Source: Reyranella sp. CPCC 100927 (GTDB taxonomy: Bacteria; Pseudomonadota; Alphaproteobacteria; Reyranellales; Reyranellaceae). Taken from it: a stretch of 64,000 nucleotides of DNA. Where the stretch lies: assembly GCF_007859315.1 (NCBI RefSeq), contig NZ_VOHA01000001.1, positions 682,001 through 746,000 on the forward strand. Reading direction: 5' to 3'. This document shows positions 33,108-42,777 of the stretch, piece after piece. The position numbers and the translations under genes were made by a program. Under the pieces are notes generated by a model that was given only the letters and a program-made list of their open reading frames with translations, was not told the origin of the DNA and did no database searches. Position 1 is the first letter of the stretch; every line of letters begins with the position of its first letter.

Positions 33108-33787
33108 CCAGCGACAGCGCCGCCATCCTGATTGTCGACGACGAGCCACCGATCCGTCGCCTGTTGCGCACGACGCTGGGGGCGCAGGACTACCGCGTCG
33201 TCGAAGCGGCCACGGCCAAGGATGCGCTCGCCATGCTGCGGCATCACCAGATTGACCTGGTGCTGCTGGACCTGGGCCTGCCCGACATCGACGGCTTGGC
33301 CTTGATCGGCCGCATCCGCCAGGACAGCCCGGTGCCGATCGTCGTGTTGTCCAGCCGCGGCGAGGAGGCGGCCAAGGTGGCGGCGCTCGATGCCGGTGCC
33401 GATGACTACGTCACCAAGCCGTTCGGCGCCGAGGAGCTGATGGCGCGCCTGCGCGCCGCCTTGCGGCATCGCCTGCAGCAGCAGGGCACGCGGCCGGTAT
33501 TCGAGAGCGCCGACCTGAGGGTCGACCTGGTGCACCACCACGTCCAGGTGGCGGGTCGCGAGGTCAAGCTGTCCCCCAAGGAGTACGACATCCTGGAGCA
33601 GCTGGTGATCCACGCCGGCAAGGTGCTGACCCACCGCCACCTGCTGCGCGAAGCCTGGCGCGACGAGACGGTCGACCCGCAATACCTGCGCGTCTATGTG
33701 CGCCAGCTGCGCCAGAAGATCGAAGCCGACCCCGCCAGCCCGCGACATTTGATCACCGAGGCCGGCGTAGGCTATCGGCTGGTGTAA
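33104..33787 (+). CDS. kdpE: Response regulator KdpE
   Basis: A 227-residue OmpR-class regulator. The receiver has D12/D13, phosphoacceptor Asp56 (LLDLGLPD) and Lys in YVTKPFG. The winged-helix domain ends YLRVYVRQLRQKIE and HLITEAGVGYRL, as in KdpE. Its ATG overlaps the kdpD stop (ATGA). It activates kdpFABC when phosphorylated by KdpD. Confidence 0.96.
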   Translation: MTSDSAAILIVDDEPPIRRLLRTTLGAQDYRVVEAATAKDALAMLRHHQIDLVLLDLGLPDIDGLALIGRIRQDSPVPIVVLSSRGEEAAKVAALDAGADDYVTKPFGAEELMARLRAALRHRLQQQGTRPVFESADLRVDLVHHHVQVAGREVKLSPKEYDILEQLVIHAGKVLTHRHLLREAWRDETVDPQYLRVYVRQLRQKIEADPASPRHLITEAGVGYRLV

Positions 33788-33788
33788 A

Positions 33789-33844
33789 CCGGGGAGCGCG
33801 GGCGTCCCGCCCGCATGAGCGGGGCCAGAGGCCCGCACTCCCGG
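33789..33844. repeat. Palindromic repeat, class 1, copy C (between kdpE and cmk)
   Basis: The shortest copy: CCGGGGAGCGCGGGCGTCCC pairs with the closing GAGGCCCGCACTCCCGG. In RNA it folds into a strong GC hairpin just after kdpE. It may serve as a transcript end or barrier before cmk, although no T-tract follows. Confidence 0.85.
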
Positions 33845-33867
33845 GAAATAATAAGAGGTTATTGCGC

Positions 33868-34533
33868 GTGCAAATAGTTCGTCCCCGGGTCATCGCACTC
33901 GACGGTCCATCTGCTGCCGGTAAGGGCACGCTGGCACGCCGATTGGCCGAGCATTACGACCTGGCCCACCTCGATACCGGCTCGCTCTACCGGGCCGTGG
34001 GCCGGCGCATTCTGCGGGACGGACGGGACCCGAAGGACACAAAATACGCCGCCGAAGTAGCCGCCAGCCTACAGCCGGTTGATCTGACTGACCCCGAGCT
34101 GCGGTCCGAGGCCACCAGCCAGTCGTCCTCGATCGTGGCCGCCATTCCGGCGGTACGGGCCAACCTGCTGGCGTGGCAGCGCGAATTTGCGAAAAACCCG
34201 CCGCCGGGCAAACAGGGCGTGATTCTCGACGGCCGCGACATCGGCACCGTGATCTGCCCTGATGCCGATGTGAAACTGTTCGTCACCGCGAGCCTGGAAG
34301 CGCGGGCCGAGCGGCGTTTCCGGGAGTTGCAAGCGGCGGGGGCGAACCCTATAAGACGCGCCGTTCTGGATGAGATGGCGTCGCGCGACAAGCGCGACAG
34401 CGAGCGGGCCACGGCACCGTTGTTGCCGGCCCCTGGTGCCTTCGTACTCGATACGAGTGCGCTCGACGTCGATGCAGCGTTCGACAGCATCGTCGCTTTC
34501 ATCGAATCCACGACGCGACCACGCCGGGCCTGA
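33868..34533 (+). CDS. cmk: Cytidylate kinase
   Basis: A 221-residue enzyme that phosphorylates CMP and dCMP with ATP. The P-loop is ALDGPSAAGKGTLARRLA, followed by HLDTGSLYRAVG, and VILDGRDIGTVICPDADVKLF. The length is typical. AAGAGG at 33853-33858 is nine bases from GTG 33868 but only three from an in-frame TTG at 33862, so I prefer the GTG. In alphaproteobacteria cmk normally follows aroA directly and precedes rpsA; here aroA is 13 kb away. Confidence 0.95.
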   Translation: MQIVRPRVIALDGPSAAGKGTLARRLAEHYDLAHLDTGSLYRAVGRRILRDGRDPKDTKYAAEVAASLQPVDLTDPELRSEATSQSSSIVAAIPAVRANLLAWQREFAKNPPPGKQGVILDGRDIGTVICPDADVKLFVTASLEARAERRFRELQAAGANPIRRAVLDEMASRDKRDSERATAPLLPAPGAFVLDTSALDVDAAFDSIVAFIESTTRPRRA

Positions 34534-34692
34534 AGCCGTCGGCGGCGTGGTCGATCCGGGTACCGATGGCTGGATTGCGGTCGCACCGTGTGCGTCGTGG
34601 TCGGGGTGTCACCAGGCATTGGATCCGCCGGATGAACCGGCTGGCCGACGAGCTGAGACCCACGCTCGGGATCGTTGAGGAGAAGTGATCGT

Positions 34693-36411
34693 ATGGCTAG
34701 ACGTTCTGCCCTGAGGGAGGCTGATCCCTCGACCGCCGACTTCGCCGCGATGCTCGATGATTCGCTCAGCAAGTCGCAGGGCTTCGAAGGTGCCGTGATG
34801 CGCGGCACGATTGTGAACATCATCGGCGACTTCGCGATCGTCGATGTCGGCCTCAAGTCCGAAGGCCGCGTACCCCTCAAGGAATTCTCGACGGGCGGCT
34901 CGTCCGCCGAGCTGCGCACCGGCGACACCGTCGAGGTGTTCGTCGACCGCATGGAGAACCGCGACGGCGAAGCCATGCTGTCGCGCGAAAAGGCGCGCCG
35001 CGAAGAGTCGTGGACGGCGCTGGAGAAGGCGTTCGGCGACAACCATCGCGTCACCGGCACCATCTTCGGCCGCGTCAAGGGCGGCTTCACCGTCGACCTC
35101 AACGGCGCCGTGGCCTTCCTGCCGGGCAGCCAGGTCGATGTGCGTCCGGTGCGCGATGTCGGCCCGCTGATGGGCTCGCCGCAGCCGTTCCAGATCCTCA
35201 AGATGGACCGCCGCCGCGGCAACATCGTGGTGTCGCGCCGCGCCGTGCTCGAGGAGAGTCGCGCCGAGGACCGCAGCCGCCTGATGGGCCAGCTGAGCGA
35301 GGGCCAGGTGCTGGATGGCGTCGTCAAGAACATCACCGACTACGGCGCGTTCGTGGATCTGGGTGGCGTCGACGGCCTGCTGCACGTCACCGACATCGCC
35401 TGGAAGCGCATTAACCATCCGTCGGAAGCGCTGAACATCGGCCAGCAGGTCAAGGTGCAGGTCATCCGCTTCAACCCGGAGACGCAGCGCATCTCGCTGG
35501 GCATGAAGCAGCTGATGGCCGATCCGTGGGACGGCGCCGCCGCCAAGTACCCGACCGGCATCAAGGTCAAGGGCCGCGTCACCAACATCACGGACTACGG
35601 CGCGTTCGTCGAGCTGGAGCCCGGTGTCGAGGGTCTGGTCCACGTCTCGGAGATGAGCTGGACCAAGAAGAACGTGCATCCCGGCAAGATCGTGTCGACC
35701 TCCCAGGAGGTCGAGGTCATGGTGCTGGATGTCGACATGTCCAAGCGCCGGATTTCGCTGGGCCTCAAGCAGTGCCTGGACAATCCGTGGGACACGTTCG
35801 CCGACAAGTACCCGGCCGGCACCGAGCTCGAGGGCGAAGTGCGCAACATCACCGAGTTCGGTCTGTTCGTCGGCCTGCCCGGCGACATCGACGGCATGGT
35901 GCATCTGTCGGACCTGTCGTGGGACAAGCCCGGTGAAGACGCGATCCGCGACTTCAAGAAGGGCGACATGGTCAAGGTCAAGGTGCTCGACGTCGACACC
36001 GAGAAGGAGCGTATCTCGCTGGGCGTCAAGCAGCTGGTCAACGATCCGTTCGAGAAGGCCGGCAACCTGAAGAAGGGCGAGGTGGTCACCGCCATCGTCG
36101 CCGGCATCCAGGAGAACGGTCTGGACGTCACGGTGACCGACGGCATCCCGGGCTTCATCCGCAAGACCGAGCTGAGCCGCGAGCGTTCCGAGCAGCGGCC
36201 CGACCGCTTCGCCATCGGCGACAAGATCGACGCCAAGATCACCAACATCGACCGTGCCTCGCGCCGCGTCGTGCTGTCGGTCAAGGCGCGCGAAGCCGAC
36301 GAGGAGAAGCAGGCGATGGCCGACTACGGCTCGTCCGACTCGGGCGCCAGCCTCGGCGATATCCTGGGCGCCGCCCTGCGCCGCGCCAACAAGGACAACG
36401 ACGCGAAGTAA
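34693..36411 (+). CDS. rpsA: 30S ribosomal protein S1
   Basis: A 572-residue RNA-binding protein with six S1 repeats. The first two are divergent (GAVMRGTIVNIIGDFAIVDVGLKSEG; GRVKGGFTVDLNGAVAFLPGSQVD), and repeats 3-6 are canonical (NITDYGAFVDLGGVDGLLH and so on). S1 recruits mRNAs to the 30S subunit. The ATG follows GAGGAGAAG. It sits 159 bases after cmk, the usual order, and ends with a strong terminator. The ihfB gene often seen next is absent. Confidence 0.98.
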   Translation: MARRSALREADPSTADFAAMLDDSLSKSQGFEGAVMRGTIVNIIGDFAIVDVGLKSEGRVPLKEFSTGGSSAELRTGDTVEVFVDRMENRDGEAMLSREKARREESWTALEKAFGDNHRVTGTIFGRVKGGFTVDLNGAVAFLPGSQVDVRPVRDVGPLMGSPQPFQILKMDRRRGNIVVSRRAVLEESRAEDRSRLMGQLSEGQVLDGVVKNITDYGAFVDLGGVDGLLHVTDIAWKRINHPSEALNIGQQVKVQVIRFNPETQRISLGMKQLMADPWDGAAAKYPTGIKVKGRVTNITDYGAFVELEPGVEGLVHVSEMSWTKKNVHPGKIVSTSQEVEVMVLDVDMSKRRISLGLKQCLDNPWDTFADKYPAGTELEGEVRNITEFGLFVGLPGDIDGMVHLSDLSWDKPGEDAIRDFKKGDMVKVKVLDVDTEKERISLGVKQLVNDPFEKAGNLKKGEVVTAIVAGIQENGLDVTVTDGIPGFIRKTELSRERSEQRPDRFAIGDKIDAKITNIDRASRRVVLSVKAREADEEKQAMADYGSSDSGASLGDILGAALRRANKDNDAK

Positions 36412-36441
36412 GGCTTCTCTTCGTTGCAGGAACGATCAAGG

Positions 36442-36476
36442 ACCGGCCCGCTCGCAAGAGCGGGCCGGTTTCATTT
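36442..36476 (+). terminator. Rho-independent terminator after rpsA
   Basis: A perfect 12-bp stem, ACCGGCCCGCTC pairing with GAGCGGGCCGGT, with loop GCAA, followed by TTCATTT. It starts 31 bases after the rpsA stop and can also serve the convergent serine-hydrolase gene. Confidence 0.88.
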
Positions 36477-37580
36477 GGCCGACGGCAACGCCAGCCCGCG
36501 CTCGGGGAAAAGATCGCGTTCGGGCCAGGCCACGATCCGTGGCGGCAGCGCGGCCATGCGCTCCAGCAGCGTATCGGTGGCATCCTTGCCCGGGCGCGGT
36601 GAATACCAGACGAACCATGATGTGCCGCTCTGGTGCTGCACCACCTGCATGCCCACGGTATCAGGCGCGACACCCCAACTGCCGGTGTGCCAGGCGATGC
36701 GGGCGTCGGGCGCGAGGTTCGCGGTGAACTGACCCAGTGCGTACCAGGCCGGCGTGAGCCCAGCGGGCGCACCGGTCGCAGCGCGCGAGGGGCGCGTATC
36801 CGACAGCAGCGTGTCGGGCGTGCGGGCGAGGAAGGCGAGGTACTCTGCGCCATTGAGCCGCCAACCGCCGAACGACGAGAACGAGCGCCACTGCGTGTCG
36901 AGCTGCGGCGCCTTGATGCCGGCGGCTTCGAGAACTTCGCGGCCGCAGAAACGCTCATAGCCCTCGCCGGTGATGGTCTCGATCATCACGCCCAACACGA
37001 GGTAGCCGATGTTGGAGTAGGCGAAGGCCTCGCCCGGTGCCGTGGCCAGCGGCGCCGTCAACGTGGCGGCGAGCAACTCCGCCGGTTCGGTCGCACCGGG
37101 TGTCTTCTTCTCCAACAAGGCGACGGCAGGCGGTGTCATCAGATCGCGCGGTGCCGTCGCAAAGCCGCCGCGATGCACCAGCAGCTGTTCGACCGTCACC
37201 GCCTTGAGGCGCGCATCGGCGGGCTCACCATGCTGGCGGAAGAACGGCGCCAGCACATCGCCCACCGTACTGTCCAACCGCAGCTTGCCGTTGGCGATCA
37301 GCACCGCGACACACCGACCGGTGACCGCCTTGCTCAAGCTGGCCAGCAGGACGCGTTCGTTCGGATCCCGCCCACCATACCCGCGCTCCAGCACCAGCCG
37401 CCCCTGTTGCGCGACGGCAAGCGTGCCTTTCTCGACCCCGCTGTCCTTCATCCAGACACCGAACATCGCATCGAAACGATCGACGGTCGGTAATGTCGTG
37501 GATGGCTGTGCCGACACGCCAGACGTGCCGCACAAGGCAGCCAGCACCAGGCACAGCAGTCGGGTGGTGGATCGGACCAT
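36471..37580 (-). CDS. Serine hydrolase, beta-lactamase (class C/PBP4*) family
   Basis: A 369-residue exported protein with a Sec signal (LLCLVLAALCGTSGVSAQ). The nucleophile motif is SLSK (Ser81, Lys84), then YSN in AYSNIGYLVLG and a HTG in IAWHTGSWG as the third box. These are the S-x-x-K, Y-x-N and K/H-T-G boxes of class C beta-lactamase-like esterases and DD-peptidases. HTG in place of KTG is common in esterase-like members, so antibiotic hydrolysis should not be assumed. Converges with rpsA. Confidence 0.87.
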   Translation of the reverse strand: MVRSTTRLLCLVLAALCGTSGVSAQPSTTLPTVDRFDAMFGVWMKDSGVEKGTLAVAQQGRLVLERGYGGRDPNERVLLASLSKAVTGRCVAVLIANGKLRLDSTVGDVLAPFFRQHGEPADARLKAVTVEQLLVHRGGFATAPRDLMTPPAVALLEKKTPGATEPAELLAATLTAPLATAPGEAFAYSNIGYLVLGVMIETITGEGYERFCGREVLEAAGIKAPQLDTQWRSFSSFGGWRLNGAEYLAFLARTPDTLLSDTRPSRAATGAPAGLTPAWYALGQFTANLAPDARIAWHTGSWGVAPDTVGMQVVQHQSGTSWFVWYSPRPGKDATDTLLERMAALPPRIVAWPERDLFPERGLALPSAK

Positions 37581-37677
37581 CGCGGGAGCCTAACCGAAAG
37601 ATGATGCAGGCGCGAAGCGTGCGCCCTGCGGTAGAGTTTCTGCAAGCGGCGTATCGATGTCCAATGGGGGGAGCGCC

Positions 37678-40506
37678 ATGGCCAACGATCCAGGCGATCC
37701 GGGTAACACCTGGCTTTGGCGACGGGTCAGCGCAGTTGCATCGGCCGTTGCGTGGATTGCCGGCCATATTGCCGGGCCCTGGTGGGCGTTGCGCGACATC
37801 CTGCGCCTTTTCTGGGCTTGTCGTGCGCCGATGCTCTCGGTCGTGATCGGGGGTGCCTTGATTGCGTTGACCGATCAGGCGCGCGATATCGTCATGGCCA
37901 GCGCTGTCGCCAAGGGCAGCGTTGTCGGCACGCTCGGCCTGATTGCCACCATGGTTTTGTGGGCCACCGTCAGCTGGTACTGGGCGCGCGTTACGCTCAA
38001 CTTCTCGTTCTCCGTGCCGCCCATCGACCTGCAACCCGGGGCATCATCGGTGCCGTGGCGGCGAGCGGCCCCTGTCATCGTCCTTGCGCTGATCCTCGTT
38101 GCACTGGGAGCAGCCCTCTGGGTCGGGCACGGCGTTTCGACCGTTATCATGCTGGGGATCATCGCCGAGGTCATGGCGTTCTGGATTGCCGGGGGCGGCG
38201 ACCCTGAACGCGCTGCGCGCTGGCGGCAGTGGTGGCGCCGCCAGGTGCCGCGCATCATCGGTGCAGCCGCAATCTTGGCTGTGGCGGTTGCCTTCTGGAA
38301 GGCACGCGACGTCTATGGTGCTGCCGGCGACGAAGACAACGCGGCCCGGTTCACCTGGTGGGCCGGCGGGTTCGTCGTCTTGGCGATCGTCTTCTATATC
38401 GTGGTCGCGAGTCGCACCTGGCTGACAGCGCGGTTGCTGGGTCACGACAAGATGAAAGGGCACCTGGTGCCGACGCCGGACGTCACGCACGACAGCGTGC
38501 GCGACTACGACAACCCGGTTGCCTTCGCCGCGCTCGGCTTGAGCCTCCTGCTGACGCCGGTGCTGTTTCTTTTCTTCCTGGTCAATCCTGTCGGTGCGTC
38601 GGACTTCCTCGGCGGTGCGGTTCGCGCCACGTTGGTGGGGTTGGCAACGATGGTGCCGGTCCTGAGCCTGCTGGCGCTGTTGTCGGCGCGGTTTCGTCTG
38701 CCGCTCCTGGGCACGACGATCCTGTGGCTGGCGGTTGGCCCCTGGTTGTTCGGCGATAATCACGACGTGCGATCGTCGGCCCGAGACGCGGGACCATATC
38801 CGGTGACGGGCCGGCAGGAGATCGGCCGGCTGTTTCAGGACTGGTGGACCGTCAATGCCCGGCCCGAGATGACGCAGCCGCTGGCAGTAACGGCTGACGG
38901 GGAGGACCGGGTCGTCGCGCCGCCGTTCGTCGTTGTCGCAACGGCTGGCGGCGCCAGCCGCGCGGCGTTCTGGACCTCGCAAGTACTGGGCGAGATCGCG
39001 GCCCGCGAGCCGGGCTTTGCCGACCGGCTGTTCATGATCAGTGGCGTGTCCGGTGGGTCATTGGGCGCCATGGTTTTTCGCTCGATCGTCGAGGTCGACC
39101 GCCAGACATCGGTTCACGATAAACCCACTGTCCTCAAGGATCCGGCGGGTGATGCCCGGTCGTTCATCGAACGTGACTTTCTGACCCCGGCCATGGCCGC
39201 GGGCCTCTATGTCGATCTGCCGTGGCGCACATTGACGTTTCTGCCGCGCGCGTGGCAACCGCCGGATCGCGCGGCCGCTCTGGAAAAAGCATGGGAAGCC
39301 GCCTGGCAGGACAGCATTCGCACGAACCGGAACGGCCAGTTCAGCTGGTCTGACGGTTTCCTCGCCACGTTCTCCGGCATCGGCAAGGGTGATTCCTATC
39401 GGCCTTGGCCAATTCTGGCGCTCAACGGAACGTCCGTGGAAAAGGGCAAACGGATCATCACGTCCAATGCCGACTTCCGTGGCGGCCAGATCGCCAACGA
39501 CGTCAACCGTTACGATGCGTTCGATATCCTGGGCCGCGACATGCCGATCAGCACTGCCGTCACCATGAGCGCGCGCTTCCCCGTCATCTCGCCTGCTGGT
39601 GGCATGCGCGACAGCCGAGGGCAGGATCGCATGGTGACACGCATCATCGATGGCGGCCTGTATGAGAATTTCGGCGCCGTGACGGCGGATGAAATCCTGC
39701 GCTATGTCATCGAACGTCGTGGCGATGTTCAGGTCGGCTTGCGGCCAGTCGTGCCGATTGCCATCGTCATCAGCAGCGATCCGTCGCTGGACCATCTGGA
39801 TCGTCGGACGGGCACGGGCTATCACGAGCCGCCGATTCCAGGCCTGCCGTCATCGCCGGACTGCGCCGCCGTGGCGAGCAAACAGCGCGGCAGCGTTCCC
39901 ATCCCCGTGTTGCATCCCGGCAATCGCTGGCCCGAGTGCCCGGTCGATGGACGGGAGAGCGCGACCATTCTGGTCGACCCGATCCTGGCTCTCTATGACG
40001 GGCGCGTCGCCCGTGGCGAGCAGGCGGCAACCGCGATGCTGGATCGCATCGACGAGAACCGCGCCAGTGTCCGTCGCCAGATCATCACGGGCCTGGCGCG
40101 GATGGCGCGCCTGAGCGACTCCCCTGCCGAGATGCCTGTCAGCACCGACGCCGACGTGAACCGCCGGCTGGGGACTTCGGACCACGTGGATTTCTTCCAC
40201 TTCCGTCAATGCCGTGTGCCGCGCATGAAGGGACCGACCATGAGTTGGCATGATTCGGGCGAGGCCTGGCGGGTCATGCGGCTGATGACGGGCCTGGAAG
40301 CAGGAGGCAGTGACCCCTGCGGCAATGCTGCCGAATTCTTCCGGCTGTGCGTCCGCCTGGCACGGCTATCTGGTCAGGTCGACGACGACAAGGCCGCCAC
40401 GGCATTTTGCGAGACCGAGCGCAAATGGCCGCGCCCGGCCGCATGGAAATGCGAAGAGTTTGGCGTCGACGCCAATCGGCGCTGGTGGTGCCGGCTCGTG
40501 AACTGA
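37678..40506 (+). CDS. Membrane-anchored patatin-like phospholipase
   Basis: A 942-residue protein. About the first 370 residues contain eight or nine membrane helices (for example FVVLAIVFYIVV, LGLSLLLTPVLFLFFLV). The soluble part has VVATAGGASRAAFW in the place of the patatin oxyanion loop, then GVSGGS with nucleophile Ser458, and IIDGGLYENFG with catalytic Asp658, completing the Ser-Asp dyad. It probably cleaves lipid acyl chains at the membrane. Usual patatins are about 300 residues and soluble. ATG 37678 is preceded by GGGGGGAG; an ATG at 37657 is less likely. No regulatory partner is adjacent. Confidence 0.75.
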   Translation: MANDPGDPGNTWLWRRVSAVASAVAWIAGHIAGPWWALRDILRLFWACRAPMLSVVIGGALIALTDQARDIVMASAVAKGSVVGTLGLIATMVLWATVSWYWARVTLNFSFSVPPIDLQPGASSVPWRRAAPVIVLALILVALGAALWVGHGVSTVIMLGIIAEVMAFWIAGGGDPERAARWRQWWRRQVPRIIGAAAILAVAVAFWKARDVYGAAGDEDNAARFTWWAGGFVVLAIVFYIVVASRTWLTARLLGHDKMKGHLVPTPDVTHDSVRDYDNPVAFAALGLSLLLTPVLFLFFLVNPVGASDFLGGAVRATLVGLATMVPVLSLLALLSARFRLPLLGTTILWLAVGPWLFGDNHDVRSSARDAGPYPVTGRQEIGRLFQDWWTVNARPEMTQPLAVTADGEDRVVAPPFVVVATAGGASRAAFWTSQVLGEIAAREPGFADRLFMISGVSGGSLGAMVFRSIVEVDRQTSVHDKPTVLKDPAGDARSFIERDFLTPAMAAGLYVDLPWRTLTFLPRAWQPPDRAAALEKAWEAAWQDSIRTNRNGQFSWSDGFLATFSGIGKGDSYRPWPILALNGTSVEKGKRIITSNADFRGGQIANDVNRYDAFDILGRDMPISTAVTMSARFPVISPAGGMRDSRGQDRMVTRIIDGGLYENFGAVTADEILRYVIERRGDVQVGLRPVVPIAIVISSDPSLDHLDRRTGTGYHEPPIPGLPSSPDCAAVASKQRGSVPIPVLHPGNRWPECPVDGRESATILVDPILALYDGRVARGEQAATAMLDRIDENRASVRRQIITGLARMARLSDSPAEMPVSTDADVNRRLGTSDHVDFFHFRQCRVPRMKGPTMSWHDSGEAWRVMRLMTGLEAGGSDPCGNAAEFFRLCVRLARLSGQVDDDKAATAFCETERKWPRPAAWKCEEFGVDANRRWWCRLVN

Positions 40507-40509
40507 CGA

Positions 40510-42051
40510 TCAGCTTCCCGCCACCCGCCTGGTATGGCCAATCCAGAACGGCTCGCGCAGGTCCTTGCGCTTGATCTTGCCGACGGGCGTCTTGGGCAGG
40601 GGCTCGTCGCGCAGCACGATCTTGCCTGGCCGCTTGTAGTTGCCCAGCTGCTCTTCACAAAGCTCGATCAGCGCGTCCTCCGTCACGGTGGCGCCGGACT
40701 TGACGGTGCAGACGGCGCACGGTGTCTCGCCCCAGCGTTCGTGCGGAATGCCGAACACCGCCACCTCGACCACGTCGGGATGGCCCGCGATCGCGTTCTC
40801 AAGTTCGGCCGGATAGATATTGAAGCCGCCCGAGACGATCATGTCGCCGACGCGGTCGATCATGTAGAGATAGCCGTTGGCGTCGAGATAGCCGACATCG
40901 CCGGTCTTGACCCAGCCGTCGACCATGCGCTCGGCCGTGGCTTTCGGGTCGTTCCAGAAGCCGGTCATCTGACCATCGGTCTTGGCGACGATCTCGCCCG
41001 GCGTGCCTGGCGGCACCGGTTTGTTGTCCTCGTCCCAGATCTGCAGCTGCGCGAAGGGCAGCGGCAGGCCGCAGGCGCGCAGCGGCGTGGAACCCCGGAC
41101 GTCTTTTGCGAACCACTGCGCCGGACCCATCATCGCCACCGGCAGGACCTCGGTCTGACCGTAGCCCTGGTACATCGCCGGGCCGAAGATATCGTATGCC
41201 TTCAACGCCGTGTCGTCGGCGATCGGCGCGGCGCATACCAGCATGCATTTCAGGTGGGGGAAGCGGCGTTGCTCGATGCCGGGGACGCGGTTGATGGCGT
41301 TGAGCATCGTCGGCACCATGAACAGGTAGCCGATGCGCTCGCGCTCGAAGATATCGAGCACGGCGGCAGGGTCGAAGCGGTCCACCATCACATTGCGGCC
41401 GCCACCCAGCCAGATCGGCATGAAGAGATAGCCCGAGCCATGGCTGATCGGGCCCAGGTGCAGGCAGGCATCATCCGGCTCGACCGGCGGATAGAGGTAG
41501 AACCAGTCGCGGGCGGCAGCGAGCCAGGCGCGATGCGAATAGGCGACGCCCTTGCTCTTGCCCGTCGTGCCGCCGGTATGACGCAGGATGAAATTGTCGC
41601 CGGGTGCGATGGGTGGATCGGGATCGACGGCGGACTGCACCGCAAGCCAATCCTCATAGGCGGCGTCGCGCACGATCACGTGCTCCAGCGCCGGCAGGAC
41701 GGCCTGCAGGCCATCGATCTCGGGCAGGTATTTCTCATCGACGATCACGGCCCGGCAGCCGGTGTGGCCCATCATGTGCTCGTGGCTGTCGCGGGCGTTG
41801 CGCGGATAGAGCGGCACGCGCACCAGGTTCGCGATGGCGGCGCCCAGGAAGACATCGGCCGATTCGAGGCGGTTGTCCTCCAGCACCGCGACCCGGTCCT
41901 GCGGCCGCAACCCCAGCGTCAGCAGGCCGTTGGCCAGGCGGATGCCGCGTTGCCAGGCTTGCGCGAAGGTGAGCCGGCGGCCGCCGGCAACGATGGCCTC
42001 GCGCTGCGCGTAGTAGGCGGCGGCGCTGCGCATCTGTGTCCGGACGTCCAT
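40510..42051 (-). CDS. AMP-dependent acyl-CoA synthetase/ligase
   Basis: A 513-residue adenylating enzyme that activates a carboxylic acid to its CoA ester. Motifs are the P-loop LRHTGGTTGKSKGV, YQGYGQTEV, the hinge YMIDRVGDMIVSGGFNIYP, and the catalytic Lys in PKTPVGKIKRKDLR. The protein is compact, as in medium- or aromatic-chain ligases. ATG 42051 has GGGAGGG upstream. It is divergent from the MESH1-like gene and lies beside two crotonases and a CoA transferase. Substrate unknown. Confidence 0.93.
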   Translation of the reverse strand: MDVRTQMRSAAAYYAQREAIVAGGRRLTFAQAWQRGIRLANGLLTLGLRPQDRVAVLEDNRLESADVFLGAAIANLVRVPLYPRNARDSHEHMMGHTGCRAVIVDEKYLPEIDGLQAVLPALEHVIVRDAAYEDWLAVQSAVDPDPPIAPGDNFILRHTGGTTGKSKGVAYSHRAWLAAARDWFYLYPPVEPDDACLHLGPISHGSGYLFMPIWLGGGRNVMVDRFDPAAVLDIFERERIGYLFMVPTMLNAINRVPGIEQRRFPHLKCMLVCAAPIADDTALKAYDIFGPAMYQGYGQTEVLPVAMMGPAQWFAKDVRGSTPLRACGLPLPFAQLQIWDEDNKPVPPGTPGEIVAKTDGQMTGFWNDPKATAERMVDGWVKTGDVGYLDANGYLYMIDRVGDMIVSGGFNIYPAELENAIAGHPDVVEVAVFGIPHERWGETPCAVCTVKSGATVTEDALIELCEEQLGNYKRPGKIVLRDEPLPKTPVGKIKRKDLREPFWIGHTRRVAGS

Positions 42052-42161
42052 GGCGTGCCCTCCCGTTGGCTTGTTGGCCGAGTGTCGATGCGCCGCTGCC
42101 GGAGTCAAGGTTGGTGCCGTCGCGATGTCGTGGCACCCTTGGCGCCTGGAGGAACCTGAGC

Positions 42162-42707
42162 ATGGACGAGATTCTGCTGCTGACGCGGGCCTTCGCTTTC
42201 GCCGCCGAGAAACACGCGCACCAGCGCCGCAAGGGCGAGGACGCCGAGCCGTACATCAATCACCTGGCCGAGGTCGCCAACCTCCTGGCGACGGCGGTGC
42301 AGGGGCGGGATGCGAATCTCATCGCAGCCGGCCTGCTGCACGATACCCTGGAGGACACCGAGACCACGCGCGATGAACTGGTGCGGGCGTTCAACGAAGA
42401 CGTCGCGTCGGTGGTGAGCGAGGTCACCGACGACAAGTCGCTGCCCAAGCAGGAGCGCAAGCGGCTGCAGGTTGCGCATGCCGCCCACAAGACCGACCGC
42501 GCCAAGATGCTGAAGCTGGCCGACAAGACCTCCAACCTGCGCGGCATTGTTACCAGTCCGCCGGCCGGCTGGTCGATCGAGCGACGCACCGAGTACGTGC
42601 GCTGGGCACGCGATGTCGCTGCCGGCCTGCGCGGCGTGCATCCGTGGCTGGAGGAGCAGTTCGACGCCGCTGCCGCGACTGCCGAGAAAGTGCTCTCGGG
42701 CGATTGA
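42162..42707 (+). CDS. MESH1-like HD-domain (p)ppGpp hydrolase
   Basis: A 181-residue single-domain protein. It has YINHLAEVANLL (His34), GLLHDTLEDT (His60-Asp61) and LKLADKTSNLR, the metal-binding pattern of the SpoT hydrolase domain; the length equals that of stand-alone small alarmone hydrolases. It should remove pyrophosphate from (p)ppGpp, or NADPH phosphate as known for animal MESH1. GGAGGAACC precedes the ATG. Confidence 0.87.
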   Translation: MDEILLLTRAFAFAAEKHAHQRRKGEDAEPYINHLAEVANLLATAVQGRDANLIAAGLLHDTLEDTETTRDELVRAFNEDVASVVSEVTDDKSLPKQERKRLQVAHAAHKTDRAKMLKLADKTSNLRGIVTSPPAGWSIERRTEYVRWARDVAAGLRGVHPWLEEQFDAAAATAEKVLSGD

Positions 42708-42740
42708 CGAGCAATCTTGCGTAACGATTACAATGAGAAT

Positions 42741-42753
42741 ATAACATTGTTAT
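42741..42753. promoter_or_regulatory. Palindromic operator upstream of the crotonase-TetR operon
   Basis: ATAACATTGTTAT has perfect 6-bp arms around one base, in a strikingly AT-rich 35-base island 25 bases before the first start codon. TACAAT at 42729-42734 can serve as a -10 box, placing the palindrome at the transcription start. The TetR-family protein encoded two genes down is the likely ligand-responsive repressor. Confidence 0.65.
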
Positions 42754-42777
42754 TGACGACGCGGGGAAGAGGAACCC

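Noticed and set aside
30156-33149. A 997-codon open frame antisense to kdpD
   Set aside because: Same reasoning: shadow of a GC-rich gene with a complete set of KdpD motifs on the plus strand. It also runs through the non-coding upstream region.
36471-37580. Serine hydrolase considered as an antibiotic-resistance beta-lactamase
   Set aside because: The third box is HTG and the context is not resistance-related. The family includes many esterases and peptidases, so resistance cannot be claimed.
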